Shown: piece by piece, positions 53,394 through 62,933 of the stretch
Position numbering within the stretch: position 1 is the first letter of the stretch
How the letters are laid out: the number at the start of each line of letters is the position of its first letter
NCBI GenBank assembly: GCA_003241485.1
Contig: QFQD01000055.1
Coordinates: 1 to 64,000 of the forward strand
Source: Ancylobacter novellus
GTDB taxonomy: Bacteria; Pseudomonadota; Alphaproteobacteria; Rhizobiales; Xanthobacteraceae
DNA: 64,000 bases
Direction of reading: 5' to 3'
The notes under the pieces: generated by a model
Told to the model about the DNA's origin: nothing
Database searches by the model: none
The model's input: only the letters and a program-made list of their open reading frames with translations
Position numbers and translations under genes: made by a program

Positions 53394-53488
53394 GATGCCC
53401 CCTATGCCCACCCTTGGCCGGGGAAAGCAATCGGCCAGCGGCCGCCGGACGGCGGCCTCCCCGTTATCCCCGCTTCGCCGAGGCGGCG

Positions 53489-56400
53489 TCAGATCCGTGC
53501 CGGACGCCTCAGATCAAGCGTGGTCGGGAATTCCGAGGACGGCTCTTCCGGCGGGACGAACAGATAGCCAGGAGTGTGACCGTAGTTCTGGAAGCGCGCC
53601 AGACGCCGCGCCTGCGCCTCGTACGAATTCACCGGAAAAGTCTCGTAATTGCGGCCACCAGGATGGGCAACGTGATAGACGCACCCGCCCAGCGACCGGT
53701 TCGACCAAAGATCGACGATGTCGAAGGTCAGCGGCGCATGCGCGGGAACGGTCGGGTGCAGGCCCGAGGCCGGCTGCCACGCCTTGAAGCGCACGCCTGC
53801 GACATATTCGCCGAAGCGCCCGGTCGGCCCGAGCGGCAGGCGCCGGCCATTGCAGGTGATGACGTGGCGGATCGGGTTCAGCCCCTCCAGCTTCACCTGC
53901 AGCCGTTCCACCGAGGAATCGACGAAGCGCACCGTGCCCCCGGCCGCTCCCTCCTCGCCCAGCACATGCCAGGGCTCCAGCGCCTGACGCAGTTCCAGCG
54001 AAACGCCGCCATGCTCCACCTGCCCGAAATAGGGGAAGCGGAATTCGCGCTGCGCCTCGAACCACAGCGGATCGACACGGTAGCCCGCGCGGCCGAGATC
54101 GTTCAGCACATCGAGGAAATCGGCCCAGACATAATGCGGCAGCATGAAACGGTCATGCAGCGCGGTGCCCCAGCGGGCGAGCGGACCCTCCTGCGGCTCG
54201 CGCCAGAGCCAGGCGATCAGCGCACGCAGCAGCAATTGCTGGGCAAGGCTCATGCGCCAGTCCGGCGGCATCTCGAAGGAGCGGAACTCGACGAGCCCCA
54301 GCCGCCCGGTCGGCCCGTCCGGCGAGAACAGCTTGTCGATGCAGATCTCGGAGCGATGGGTGTTGCCGGTGACGTCGGTGAGCAGGTTTCGGAACAGCCG
54401 GTCGACCAGCCAGGGCGGGGGCGTCTGCCCCTTGCCCGGCGCCGGCACGTTCGACATGGCGATTTCCAGCTCATAGACGCTGTCGTGGCGCGCCTCGTCG
54501 ATGCGCGGCGCCTGGCTTGTCGGGCCGATGAACAGGCCCGAAAACAGGAAAGACAGCGCGGGGTGGCGCTGCCAGTAGATGAGCAGGCTCTTGAGCAGGT
54601 CCGGCCGCCGCAGGAACGGACTGTCCGCCGGCGTCGCGCCGCCGACCACGACATGGTTGCCGCCGCCCGTGCCGGTATGCCGGCCGTCGACCATGAACTT
54701 CTCGGTGCCAAGCCGCGATAGCCGCGCCTCGTCATAGAGATCGCGGGTGATCTCGACGCAGGTTTTCCAGTTCGACGCCGGATGGACGTTCACCTCGATC
54801 ACGCCCGGATCGGGTGCGACACGGATGACGTTGAGCCGCGGATCGACGGGCGGCGTATAGCCCTCGATATGCACCGGCAGTTTCAGCTCCGCCGCCGTCA
54901 CCTCAATGGCGGCGAGAAGTTCCAGATAGTCCTCCAGACGCTCCGTCGGCGGCATGAACACGCACAGCCGTCCGTCGCGCGGCTCGACGACAAGCGCGGT
55001 GCGCACCGAGCCGGTGCCGGTCAGCACCTGGTCGACCTTGTCCTGATGACCTTCCTCGGCCGGGCCGCGCCGATAGAGCTGGTGCAGCGCCTCGACGTCC
55101 GGCAATTCGCCGGTGATCGCCATCGGATCGGCCGGGTGGACGTAAGGATAGGCCGCCGGCGGCACCCAGGGCAGGCTGGCGAGCGGCAGGCGGAAGCCGA
55201 CCGGTGAATCGCCCGGCACGAGGAACAGCTTGCCGCGCCGGAAGCGCCACTTCTCGCTCACCCAGCCTCGCTTGGAGCGCGCCTGCCAGCGCTGCACCGG
55301 CAGCACATAGCCCGTGGGTCGGCCGAGGCCGCGCTCGAACACGCGCACGAAGCGGGCCCGTGCCTCCGGGTCTTCCAGCTTGGAATCCAGCGGATCCACA
55401 TTGTTCGGCAGATCGCCTTCCTTGAGAATCCAGTGGGACGGATCCTCATAGGCCGGCTCGGCATGATCGTTCGGGATGCCCAGGCGCTCGGAGAGATTCA
55501 CCGTGAAGGCGCGGGCGTCGTCGATGGTCGTGCCCGTCTGGTTCTCGGTGGCGACGAGATCGGGATCGCGCCAGATCGGCCGGCCGTCCTTGCGCCAGTA
55601 CAGCGAGAAGGTCCAGCGCGGCAGGCTCTCGCCGGGATACCACTTGCCCTGGCCGTAATGCATCATGCCGCCGGGCGCGAAGCGCTTGCGCAGGCGGCGG
55701 ATCAGGTCGTCGGCCCGCATACGCTTGGTCGGGCCGACCGCCGAGGTGTTCCACTCCGCGCCCTGATAGTCGTCGATCGAGATGAAGGTGGGCTCGCCGC
55801 CCATGGTGAGGCGGACATCCTGCGCGGCGAGGTCGGCGTCGACCTTGTCGCCGAGCGCGTCCAAGGCCGCCCAGGCCTCGTCCGAGAAAGGCAGCGTGAC
55901 ACGCGGCTTCTCGGCGATGCGGGTGACCTTCATGTCGAAATCGAATGAGGTCTCCAGGCCCGGCTCGGCGCTGAAGCTGCCGGTGATCGGGGCGGCGGAG
56001 GCGTAGCTGGGCGTGGCACAGAGCGGCAGATGGCTCTCGCCGCACAGGAGGCCCGAGGTCGGATCGAGGCCGATCCAGCCGGCGCCGGGCAGATAGACCT
56101 CGCACCAGGCGTGCAGGTCCGTGAAGTCGACTTCCGTTCCCGTGGGGCCGTCCAGCGCCTTGACGTCGGGCTTGAGCTGGATGAGGTAGCCGGAGACAAA
56201 GCGGGCGGCAAAGCCCAGCCGGCGCAGGATCTGCACCAGCAGCCAGCCGGAATCGCGGCAGGAACCGGAGGCGCGCGACAAGGTCTCGTCGGGCGTCTGC
56301 ACGCCCGGCTCCAGGCGGATGAGATAGCCCACCTGCTGCTGGAGGCTCGCATTGAGCTGCACGAGGAAATCGACGGTGGGCGTCTCCCCGCTCGGCCGGA

Positions 56401-56800
56401 TCTTCTCGACATAGGCGTCGAGCAGCGGGCCGCCTTCCTCCGCCTCCAGATAGGGGATCAGCTCCTTGGCCAGATCCTCCGTATAAGCAAAGGGGAATTT
56501 CTCCGCATATTCCTCGATGAAGAAGTCGAACGGGTTGTAGACCGTCATGTCGGCGATGAGGTCGACCTCGACCCGGAATTCCGTCGTCGGCTCCGGGAAA
56601 ACGTAGCGCGCCATCCAGTTGCCGAAGGGGTCCTGCTGCCAGTTCACGAAGTGGTTCGAGGGCGTGACCTTGAGCGCGTAGCTCTTCACCGGCGTCCGGC
56701 AATGGGGGGCTGGCCGCAACCGGATGATCTGAGGCCCGAGCGACACCGGCCGATCATATTTGTAGGCCGTCACATGATGCAGGCTGGCAAAGATTGTCAT
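53489..56800 (-). CDS. Transglutaminase-like protein fused to DUF2126 putative amidoligase
   Basis: A 1103-residue protein. N-terminal beta domain (MTIFASLHHVTAYKYDRPVS), then a transglutaminase core with Cys181 in GSCRDSGWLL, His230 in DLHAWCEVYL and Asp246 in GLDPTSG. From about 330 on is DUF2126: RLTMGGEPTFISIDDYQGAE, DGRHTGTGGGNHVVVGGATP and PLTFDIVDLWSNRSLGGCVY; this domain is predicted to be a glutamine-synthetase-like amidoligase. Start ATG 56800 is where homology begins; the extra upstream 33 codons are not needed. A 95-bp gap separates it from the ATP-grasp/alpha-E gene on the same strand. Confidence 0.9.
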   Translation of the reverse strand: MTIFASLHHVTAYKYDRPVSLGPQIIRLRPAPHCRTPVKSYALKVTPSNHFVNWQQDPFGNWMARYVFPEPTTEFRVEVDLIADMTVYNPFDFFIEEYAEKFPFAYTEDLAKELIPYLEAEEGGPLLDAYVEKIRPSGETPTVDFLVQLNASLQQQVGYLIRLEPGVQTPDETLSRASGSCRDSGWLLVQILRRLGFAARFVSGYLIQLKPDVKALDGPTGTEVDFTDLHAWCEVYLPGAGWIGLDPTSGLLCGESHLPLCATPSYASAAPITGSFSAEPGLETSFDFDMKVTRIAEKPRVTLPFSDEAWAALDALGDKVDADLAAQDVRLTMGGEPTFISIDDYQGAEWNTSAVGPTKRMRADDLIRRLRKRFAPGGMMHYGQGKWYPGESLPRWTFSLYWRKDGRPIWRDPDLVATENQTGTTIDDARAFTVNLSERLGIPNDHAEPAYEDPSHWILKEGDLPNNVDPLDSKLEDPEARARFVRVFERGLGRPTGYVLPVQRWQARSKRGWVSEKWRFRRGKLFLVPGDSPVGFRLPLASLPWVPPAAYPYVHPADPMAITGELPDVEALHQLYRRGPAEEGHQDKVDQVLTGTGSVRTALVVEPRDGRLCVFMPPTERLEDYLELLAAIEVTAAELKLPVHIEGYTPPVDPRLNVIRVAPDPGVIEVNVHPASNWKTCVEITRDLYDEARLSRLGTEKFMVDGRHTGTGGGNHVVVGGATPADSPFLRRPDLLKSLLIYWQRHPALSFLFSGLFIGPTSQAPRIDEARHDSVYELEIAMSNVPAPGKGQTPPPWLVDRLFRNLLTDVTGNTHRSEICIDKLFSPDGPTGRLGLVEFRSFEMPPDWRMSLAQQLLLRALIAWLWREPQEGPLARWGTALHDRFMLPHYVWADFLDVLNDLGRAGYRVDPLWFEAQREFRFPYFGQVEHGGVSLELRQALEPWHVLGEEGAAGGTVRFVDSSVERLQVKLEGLNPIRHVITCNGRRLPLGPTGRFGEYVAGVRFKAWQPASGLHPTVPAHAPLTFDIVDLWSNRSLGGCVYHVAHPGGRNYETFPVNSYEAQARRLARFQNYGHTPGYLFVPPEEPSSEFPTTLDLRRPARI

Positions 56801-57026
56801 AGGCACCAACTGGGCAATGGACCCCGCTAGGCCGGAACGCATGCCCGACCACGCGACGCGAGTTTGTAGGCCATGCTGAACGCACGAATCATGCCGCATG
56901 CGCGGATGAGGCGGCGCCCCGTGTCGTGCCTCGCCTCGCGCCGGTATGACGGAAGGGCGGGCACTGCAAAGCGCAGCCTAGCCTGTTTCGGCGCCATCCG
57001 TGCCGCCTAAAAAAGCGGCGGCCAGA
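56801..57026. other. Intergenic region upstream of DUF2126 gene and downstream of RND pump
   Basis: A 226-bp stretch with no gene. It should contain the promoter of the three-gene amidoligase set and the end of the RND transcript. A short GCCGC / GCGGC stem around a CTAAAAAA loop (57002-57019) may be the pump's terminator. Confidence 0.4.
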
Positions 57027-60000
57027 TCACGGCGCGGGACGGGGGTCGGCGGGCACGTCGCCGGCAGCTGTCGCGGCCGCTGCCGGAGCGCCGCCCTTGC
57101 GCCCGCTGCGCCATTCCTCGAAGCGCTGCAGCACCGTGTAGAAGGACGGCACGAACAGCACGGCGAGGCAGGTCGAGGCCAGCATGCCGCTGAACACCGC
57201 GATGCCGATCGACTTGCGCGAATTGGCGCCCGCGCCCGTCGCCAGAACCAGCGGCAACACGCCGAGAATGAAGGCGAAGGAGGTCATCAGGATCGGCCGG
57301 AAACGCAGCCGCGCCGCCTCGGTCGCCGCCTCCATGATCTCCATGCCCTCCGCCCGTTTCTCCCGGGCGAACTCGACGATCAGAATCGCATTCTTGGCGG
57401 ACAGTGCGATCAGCAGGATGAGGCCGATCTGGGTGTACAGGTTGTTGGCGACACCGAAGCCGGTCAGCGCCCCCACCGTGCCGAGTAGCGCGAGGGGCAC
57501 GGCGAGCAGCACGGCGAGCGGCAGGATCCAGCTCTCATACTGGCCGGCCAGCACGAAATAGACCAGCAGGATGGCGAGGCCGAAGACGTAGTAGATCTCG
57601 TTGCCGACCACCTTCTCCTGGTAGGACATGGCGCTCCACTCATAGCCCATGCCCGGCGGCAGCGTGCTGGTCGCCACCTGCTCCATGATGTCCAGCGCCT
57701 GGCCGGAGGAGAAGCCGGTCGCCTGCGCGCCGACGATGGTGGAGGCGGGATAGAGGTTGTACAGCGTGATCAGCGGCGGCCCGAAGGTCGGGGTCACCCT
57801 GGCCAGCGTGCCGAGCGGCACCATCTCGCCCTTCGGCGTGCGGATCTTCAGCTGCAGAATCTCTTCCGGCGTGCGGCGGAAATCCGCCTCGGCCTGGATA
57901 TAGGCCTGGAAGGTCTGGCCGAACTGGTTGAACTGGGTGACGTAGCTCGATCCCACATAGCCCTGCACGGTCGAGAACACCTGACCGACCGTGACGCCGA
58001 GCGTCTCCGCCTTGATGCGGTCGATCTCCAGGAAGAGCTGGGGCACATTGGCGCGGAACGAGGTGCTGAGGCGTTGTAGCGCGGACTGCGAGGACGCGTT
58101 GCGGACGATGGACTGCGTCAGGCTCTGCAGCTCGACGAAATCGAAGCTGCCATTCTTCGATTCCACCATCATGGTGAAGCCGCTGGCGTTGCCGATACCC
58201 TGGATCGGCGGGGGCACCAGCACGAAGGTGGTAGCCTCGTCGATCTGCTTCAGCTCGCGGTTCAGCGTCTCGTAGATCCAGAGCAGCCCCTGCCCGGCCT
58301 TGTCGCGCTCGTCCCAACCCTTCAGCATGACATAGGCGACGCCGGCATTCGGCAGGGTGGCATTGTTGTCCAGCACCGACACGCCGGAAATGGCGATCAC
58401 GTTCTCCACGCCGGGCGTCGCCTTGGCGAGGTTGGCGATCTTCTCCATCACGGCGCTGGTGCGCTGGAGCGAGGCGGCGTCCGGCAGCTGGGCGCCGATC
58501 AGCACATAGCCCTGGTCCTCGGTCGGCAGGAAGCCGGTCGGCACACGCGTCAGGCCCCAGATGGCGCCGGCGATCAGCAGCAGGCCGACGCTAACCGTGA
58601 GCAGGCTCACATGCACCATGCGCCCGATGAGGCGGGCATACCAATGCTCGGCCCGGTCATAGACCGCATTGAAGCCGCGATAGAAGAAATTGCGCTTCTC
58701 CGGCGGCACCGGCGGGCGCAGCCAGAGCGCGCACTGGGTCGGCTTCAGCGTCATCGCGTTGATGGCCGAGATAAAGGCCGTGGCGGCAATGACGAGCGCG
58801 AACTGCTGGTAGAGCTGGCCTGTCAGGCCCGGCATGAAGGCCGCTGGCAGGAACACCGACATCAGCACCAGCGTGATGCCGATAACCGGGCCGAGCAGTT
58901 CGTCCATCGCCTTCTCGGCCGCGAGCCGGCCCGGCAGGCCGCGCTCGATATGGCGCGCCACGCCTTCCACGATGACGATGGCGTCGTCGACCACGATGCC
59001 GATGGCCAGCACGATGGCGAACAGGGTCGACAGGTTCACCGTGAAGCCCATCGCCGCCATGGCCGCGAAGGTGCCGATGATGGTCACCGGCACGGTGGTG
59101 GCCGGCACCAGCGTCGCACGCCAGTCCTGCAGGAAGACGAGGATGACGACCAGCACGAGGATGCCCGCCTCGAACAGGGTCTTGTAGACCTCCGTCACGG
59201 AGGCATTGACGAACACCGTGGTGTCGAAGGGGATCTGGTAGGAGAGGCCCGGCGGGAAGCTCTTGGCCAGCACCTCCATCTTGGCGCGGACCTCGGTTGC
59301 CACCTGCAGCGAGTTCGCCTCGGGCAGCTGGTAGATGCCGAGCGCCGCCGCCGCCTTGCCGTTGAAGGTGAAGATCTGGCTGTAGGTCTGCGCGCCCAGT
59401 TCCACCCGCGCCACGTCGCGCAGCCGGGTGATGCGCCCGCCATCGGCATTGGCGACCTTGACGATGATGTTCTCGTAATCGGCGGCATCGTTGAGCCGCC
59501 CGTCAATCGTCAGCGTGTACTGAAAGTTCTGCCCCTTGGGCACCGGCGGCATGCCGACGACGCCGGAGGCGACCTCCTGGCTCTGCTGCTGGATCGCGTT
59601 GATGACGTCCTGTGGCGTGAGCTGGCGCGCCTGTAGCTCATCGGGGTTGAGCCAGACGCGCATGGCGTACTGGCCGGCGCCGAACACGTTGACATTGCCG
59701 ACGCCGTTCAGGCGGGCGATCTCGTCCTGCAGGTTGATGACGCCGTAATTGGCGAGGAACAGGCTGTCATAGCGCCCGTCCGGCGAATAGAGCGTGACGA
59801 ACTGCAGGATCGCCGTCGACTTCTTCTGCGTGGTGACGCCCTGCACCTGCACCGCCTGCGGCAGCGAGGACATCGCGATGGCCACGCGATTCTGCACCAG
59901 CACCTGCGCAAGGTCCGGATCGGTGCCGATGGCAAAGGTCACGGTCAGCGTATAGGTGCCGTCGCTGGCGCTGGTCGACTGCATGTACAGCATGCCCTGC

Positions 60001-60218
60001 ACGCCGTTGACCTGCTGCTCGATCGGCAAGGCCACCGTGTCGACCAGCGTGCGTGCGCTGGCACCCGGATAGAGCGTCGTCACCTGCACGGTCGGCGGCA
60101 CGACATTGGGGTATTGCGAGACCGGAAGGTTGAACAGCGCCACGCTGCCGATGAGCACGAACACCAGCGCGAGAACGTTGGCGAGAACCGGCCGTTCGAT
60201 GAAAAAGCGGGAAATCAT
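57027..60218 (-). CDS. RND efflux pump, AcrB/HAE1-type inner-membrane transporter
   Basis: A 1063-residue RND protein of the usual length. N-terminal MISRFFIERPVLANVLALVF, LPVSQYPNVVPPTVQVTTLY; proton-relay Asp-Asp in GIVVDDAIVIVEG and Lys in LIALSAKNAILIVEFARE. These match AcrB/MexB-type multidrug pumps that accept amphiphilic compounds. It lies 57 bp after the adaptor gene. No outer-membrane channel gene follows, so a shared TolC-like protein elsewhere is expected. Confidence 0.94.
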   Translation of the reverse strand: MISRFFIERPVLANVLALVFVLIGSVALFNLPVSQYPNVVPPTVQVTTLYPGASARTLVDTVALPIEQQVNGVQGMLYMQSTSASDGTYTLTVTFAIGTDPDLAQVLVQNRVAIAMSSLPQAVQVQGVTTQKKSTAILQFVTLYSPDGRYDSLFLANYGVINLQDEIARLNGVGNVNVFGAGQYAMRVWLNPDELQARQLTPQDVINAIQQQSQEVASGVVGMPPVPKGQNFQYTLTIDGRLNDAADYENIIVKVANADGGRITRLRDVARVELGAQTYSQIFTFNGKAAAALGIYQLPEANSLQVATEVRAKMEVLAKSFPPGLSYQIPFDTTVFVNASVTEVYKTLFEAGILVLVVILVFLQDWRATLVPATTVPVTIIGTFAAMAAMGFTVNLSTLFAIVLAIGIVVDDAIVIVEGVARHIERGLPGRLAAEKAMDELLGPVIGITLVLMSVFLPAAFMPGLTGQLYQQFALVIAATAFISAINAMTLKPTQCALWLRPPVPPEKRNFFYRGFNAVYDRAEHWYARLIGRMVHVSLLTVSVGLLLIAGAIWGLTRVPTGFLPTEDQGYVLIGAQLPDAASLQRTSAVMEKIANLAKATPGVENVIAISGVSVLDNNATLPNAGVAYVMLKGWDERDKAGQGLLWIYETLNRELKQIDEATTFVLVPPPIQGIGNASGFTMMVESKNGSFDFVELQSLTQSIVRNASSQSALQRLSTSFRANVPQLFLEIDRIKAETLGVTVGQVFSTVQGYVGSSYVTQFNQFGQTFQAYIQAEADFRRTPEEILQLKIRTPKGEMVPLGTLARVTPTFGPPLITLYNLYPASTIVGAQATGFSSGQALDIMEQVATSTLPPGMGYEWSAMSYQEKVVGNEIYYVFGLAILLVYFVLAGQYESWILPLAVLLAVPLALLGTVGALTGFGVANNLYTQIGLILLIALSAKNAILIVEFAREKRAEGMEIMEAATEAARLRFRPILMTSFAFILGVLPLVLATGAGANSRKSIGIAVFSGMLASTCLAVLFVPSFYTVLQRFEEWRSGRKGGAPAAAATAAGDVPADPRPAP

Positions 60219-60275
60219 GGCTCGGGCCTTCGGTTCGAGCGGTCCGGGATCGGCAACGCGTGTCCAGTCGCCGTG

Positions 60276-61511
60276 TCAGTTGGCCGGCGTGGCCGGCTTA
60301 GCCGCCGATCCGGTGGCCGGAGGAGCCGAGGCCGGAGCCGCCGCTGGGGGAGCCGTCTTCGCTTCCATCTGCGGATCGACCTTGGCGCCCGGCGCCGCGC
60401 GCTGGATGCCGCCGACCACCACCCGATCCTCCGCCGAGAGGCCGGATTCGATCACCCGATACTGGCCGACCAGTTGCCCGGTGACGACGATCTTCTGCTC
60501 GACCACATCGTCCTTGTTGACGACGAGGACATATTTGCCCTGCTGCGCCGAGCCGATCGCGGTGTCGTCGACCAGAACCGCGTCCGGGATGCTCTGCACG
60601 GGAATGCGCACGCGCACGAACAGGCCGGGCAACAGGGAGAGATCCTTGTTCTCGAACACACCGCGCACCAGCAACGTGCCGGTCGAAGGGTCGAGCTCCG
60701 GCGAGACGTAGTCGAGATGGCCCTTATGAGGGTAATCGGTGCCCTCGTTCTGCAGGCCAATGTCGATCTCGACCTCCTGGACCTGCTCGATCGTCCGCCC
60801 GCGCTTCGCCAGCGCTTCCTTGATGCGCAGCACCTGATTTTCGCCAATGTTGAAATAGGCGTAGATCGGGTTCATCTGCACGATGGTCGCAAGCTTGGTC
60901 GGCGTGCCATTGCCGACCAGCTGACCGACATCGGCGAGATGGCGGGTAACGATGCCGTCGAACGGCGCGACCACGGTGGTGTAGCCGAGATTGATGGTGG
61001 CGATCTCGATATTGGCCTTGGCCGAATCCACCGAGGCCTGGGCCTGCTCCATATTGGCGCGGGCCTTGTCGACCACCGCCTGCGAGGCGAAGTCCTGCTG
61101 GCCGAGCGTCTTCTGCCGCTGATATTCAGCCGTGGTGTTGGTGAGCTGGGCGCTGGCAGAGGCAAGCGAGGCCTTCGCCTGATCGAGATCGGCTTGGTAG
61201 GTGTCCTGCTGGATCAGGAAGAGCTGGTCGCCCTTCTTGACCACCGCGCCGTCCTTGTAGTCGATCTGCATCAGGAAGCCCTCGACGCGGGCGACCAGAT
61301 CGACCGAATTGATCGAGGCCGTGTTGCCGGTGAACTCGAGATAACGCGTCACCGTTTGTTTCTCGGGCGTGGCGACCGTGACCTGCGGTGGCGGCGGGGG
61401 GACGTATTTGTTCTCTTCGGTGCAGGCTCCGAGCAGCGCCGCGATCACCGACACGCCGAACACGCCGGCCCATCCGCGTCCTGCAGCCAACAGACGCACA
61501 CCCGCAACCAT
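60276..61511 (-). CDS. RND efflux pump periplasmic adaptor (AcrA/MexA-like lipoprotein)
   Basis: A 411-residue membrane-fusion protein. The N-terminus has a lipoprotein signal ending LLGAC (Cys about residue 30). Then come a lipoyl/beta-barrel domain (LVARVEGFLMQIDYKDGAVV, GYTTVVAPFDGIVTRHLADV) and a coiled-coil hairpin of about 60 residues (DLDQAKASLASASAQLTNTT and so on). ATG 61511 has GGGGGAA in front; the frame is open 16 codons upstream. It ends in an Ala/Pro-rich tail. First gene of the pump operon. Confidence 0.92.
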   Translation of the reverse strand: MVAGVRLLAAGRGWAGVFGVSVIAALLGACTEENKYVPPPPPQVTVATPEKQTVTRYLEFTGNTASINSVDLVARVEGFLMQIDYKDGAVVKKGDQLFLIQQDTYQADLDQAKASLASASAQLTNTTAEYQRQKTLGQQDFASQAVVDKARANMEQAQASVDSAKANIEIATINLGYTTVVAPFDGIVTRHLADVGQLVGNGTPTKLATIVQMNPIYAYFNIGENQVLRIKEALAKRGRTIEQVQEVEIDIGLQNEGTDYPHKGHLDYVSPELDPSTGTLLVRGVFENKDLSLLPGLFVRVRIPVQSIPDAVLVDDTAIGSAQQGKYVLVVNKDDVVEQKIVVTGQLVGQYRVIESGLSAEDRVVVGGIQRAAPGAKVDPQMEAKTAPPAAAPASAPPATGSAAKPATPAN

Positions 61512-61953
61512 GCCATTCCCCCGAGCGACCCAAAGCCCGAGGCCAAAATATACTGGCACGCTGCAAAATGTCTAGTTTGACGAATATTGCAGATAAGTTA
61601 TGTATATATTCACGTCATATTCGTATTAAATGAGAACATTACAATAACAGTGGGCCTGAGCAAGGCGACGACACGACACCCCACGCAGATACCTCGCACG
61701 AAACGGCGGCAATAGCTCGCGGCATCTCGCACCACCGCGCCAGGCCGAACGGGTCGATTGACGATAGCTTGAGCGGAGCTGTAACGCCGTGCACGAATCA
61801 GGCGCGGCGTGACGGTATGCTGACACGCCCCCCCATGCCGCCGGCAGCACGAACAGCGCGTGCGATCCGATTAGACCCTAGGCGGAGTGCTCGCACACTT
61901 GTACTGGTAATGCAGTCGTCACGCGTGCCGCCCACGCCTGTCAGGGACCCCGC
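61512..61953. other. AT-rich gene-free region upstream of the RND operon
   Basis: About 440 bp without a convincing gene. The 61565-61640 part is very AT-rich for this genome (GAATATT, TATATATTC, TTAAATGAGAAC) and contains the imperfect inverted pair GAATAT / ATATTC 18 bp apart. It probably holds the RND promoter and a regulator site. No local TetR gene is present. Short open frames here lack ribosome sites and coding character. Confidence 0.5.
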
Positions 61954-62289
61954 ATGAAGCCGGTCGCTTTTGCCCTCACTGCCCTCGCCCTCGCCGCCCC
62001 CACCCTTGCGCTGGCGGCCAACCCGGCGCTCACCCTGGCGCAGGGCGACATTTTCACCGATCCGGTCGGCACAGTGATCGGCGTCTCCGTCACCAACGGC
62101 ACGTCCGCTACCGTCGGCTCCGCGGTCGTGACCTGCGCCTTCACGGCGAAGGGAAAACCGGTCGGCTCGTCCAGCACGACCATCTACAACATCGTCGCCG
62201 GCGATAAGGGTCAGGACCAGGTGCACCTGATGGGCGCTGCCGCCGACGCCGCCCAGTGCTCCATATCCTCGACCACGCCGTCGAACTGA
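61954..62289 (+). CDS. Small secreted protein of unknown function
   Basis: A 111-residue protein with a signal peptide (MKPVAFALTALALAAPTLAL, cleavage after ALA) and a mature part rich in Thr/Val strands (VGTVIGVSVTNGTSATVGSA, VVTCAFTAKGKPVGSSSTTI). It has two Cys residues about 42 apart, so a disulfide is possible. The beta-rich pattern resembles FxLYD/NEAT-like small periplasmic domains, but I cannot assign a family. AGGGA precedes the start. Confidence 0.65.
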   Translation: MKPVAFALTALALAAPTLALAANPALTLAQGDIFTDPVGTVIGVSVTNGTSATVGSAVVTCAFTAKGKPVGSSSTTIYNIVAGDKGQDQVHLMGAAADAAQCSISSTTPSN

Positions 62290-62504
62290 ACCGACCGTCG
62301 CGAGACGCCTTCGATGACCGCAGGTCGCCTCTCGGGGCCGGCGCAGGGACATGTTCCACCGCTGCTTTGCAGGCTTGTGGGAGAATGACGTCGGACCCGC
62401 TTGCCAGCGCGATGCGCTTCGCTATATTCCGCGCCTCTCACGAGGGTGGTCGGACGAAGCGCCCACCCTGCGAGAGAAACCGCGGGGTTTCGCACCCACG
62501 GTTC

Positions 62505-62594
62505 GGAGGGGTGGCCGAGTGGTTGAAGGCGCACGCCTGGAAAGTGTGTATACGGGAAACCGTATCGCGGGTTCGAATCCCGCTCCCTCCGCCA
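62505..62594 (+). tRNA. tRNA-Ser (anticodon GGA)
   Basis: A 90-nt tRNA with acceptor stem GGAGGGG / TCCCTCC, D-loop with GGCCGAGTGGTTGAAGGC, anticodon stem CACGC / GTGTG and loop CTGGAAA (anticodon GGA, reading UCC/UCU), a long variable arm TACGG-GAAA-CCGTA typical of class II Ser tRNAs, T-arm GCGGG-TTCGAAT-CCCGC, discriminator G and an encoded CCA. A T-rich run follows within 20 bp and may act as a terminator. Confidence 0.96.
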
Positions 62595-62638
62595 AACCTG
62601 ATGTTTTTCCCCGTTTTCTCGCGTTAGCTACCGACAAT

Positions 62639-62665
62639 CGGAACCCAATGTTCTCGCGGGTTCCG
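62639..62665. other. Hairpin downstream of tRNA-Ser
   Basis: The perfect 8-bp arms CGGAACCC and GGGTTCCG enclose 11 nt. It lies 45 bp after the tRNA, in a 339-bp stretch with no clear gene. It could be a terminator-like element or a relic of an insertion. Nothing decides between them. Confidence 0.4.
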
Positions 62666-62933
62666 AATGTGTATGCGCATTTCACCATCCGTGGCCGTGA
62701 GATGCAAATGAGCGTAGTACACCGCATCCGCGCGGCGGGCCCTCGTTGGGAGCCGGCATGCGGGCGTTGAATGGGCTTTCGGCCCGAGGGGGTCGCCAAT
62801 CTCACGACGACCGGCGATATTTTGCCAGACCTCTTGTTTTTGTGCACTGCAGCAACGATCTTCCTGCCGGGGCGTTAGGACACTGGCGTCCATAGTCTGG
62901 ACGCATCAGGGCGCCTATTCCCCGACGGCCGGC

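Noticed and set aside
50919..53567. An 882-codon plus-strand open frame opposite the ATP-grasp/alpha-E gene
   Set aside because: Compositional artefact. The real family motifs run along the minus strand.
61566..61631. A 21-codon frame starting with ATG in the AT-rich region before the secreted-protein gene
   Set aside because: No ribosome-binding site and no hydrophobic or conserved pattern.
62655..62668. A sequence like the tRNA T-arm (CGCGGGTTC...GAAT) downstream of tRNA-Ser, possibly an attachment-site copy
   Set aside because: The match is about 13 bases with one inserted base and does not include the tRNA 3' end, so it is too weak to be a direct repeat.
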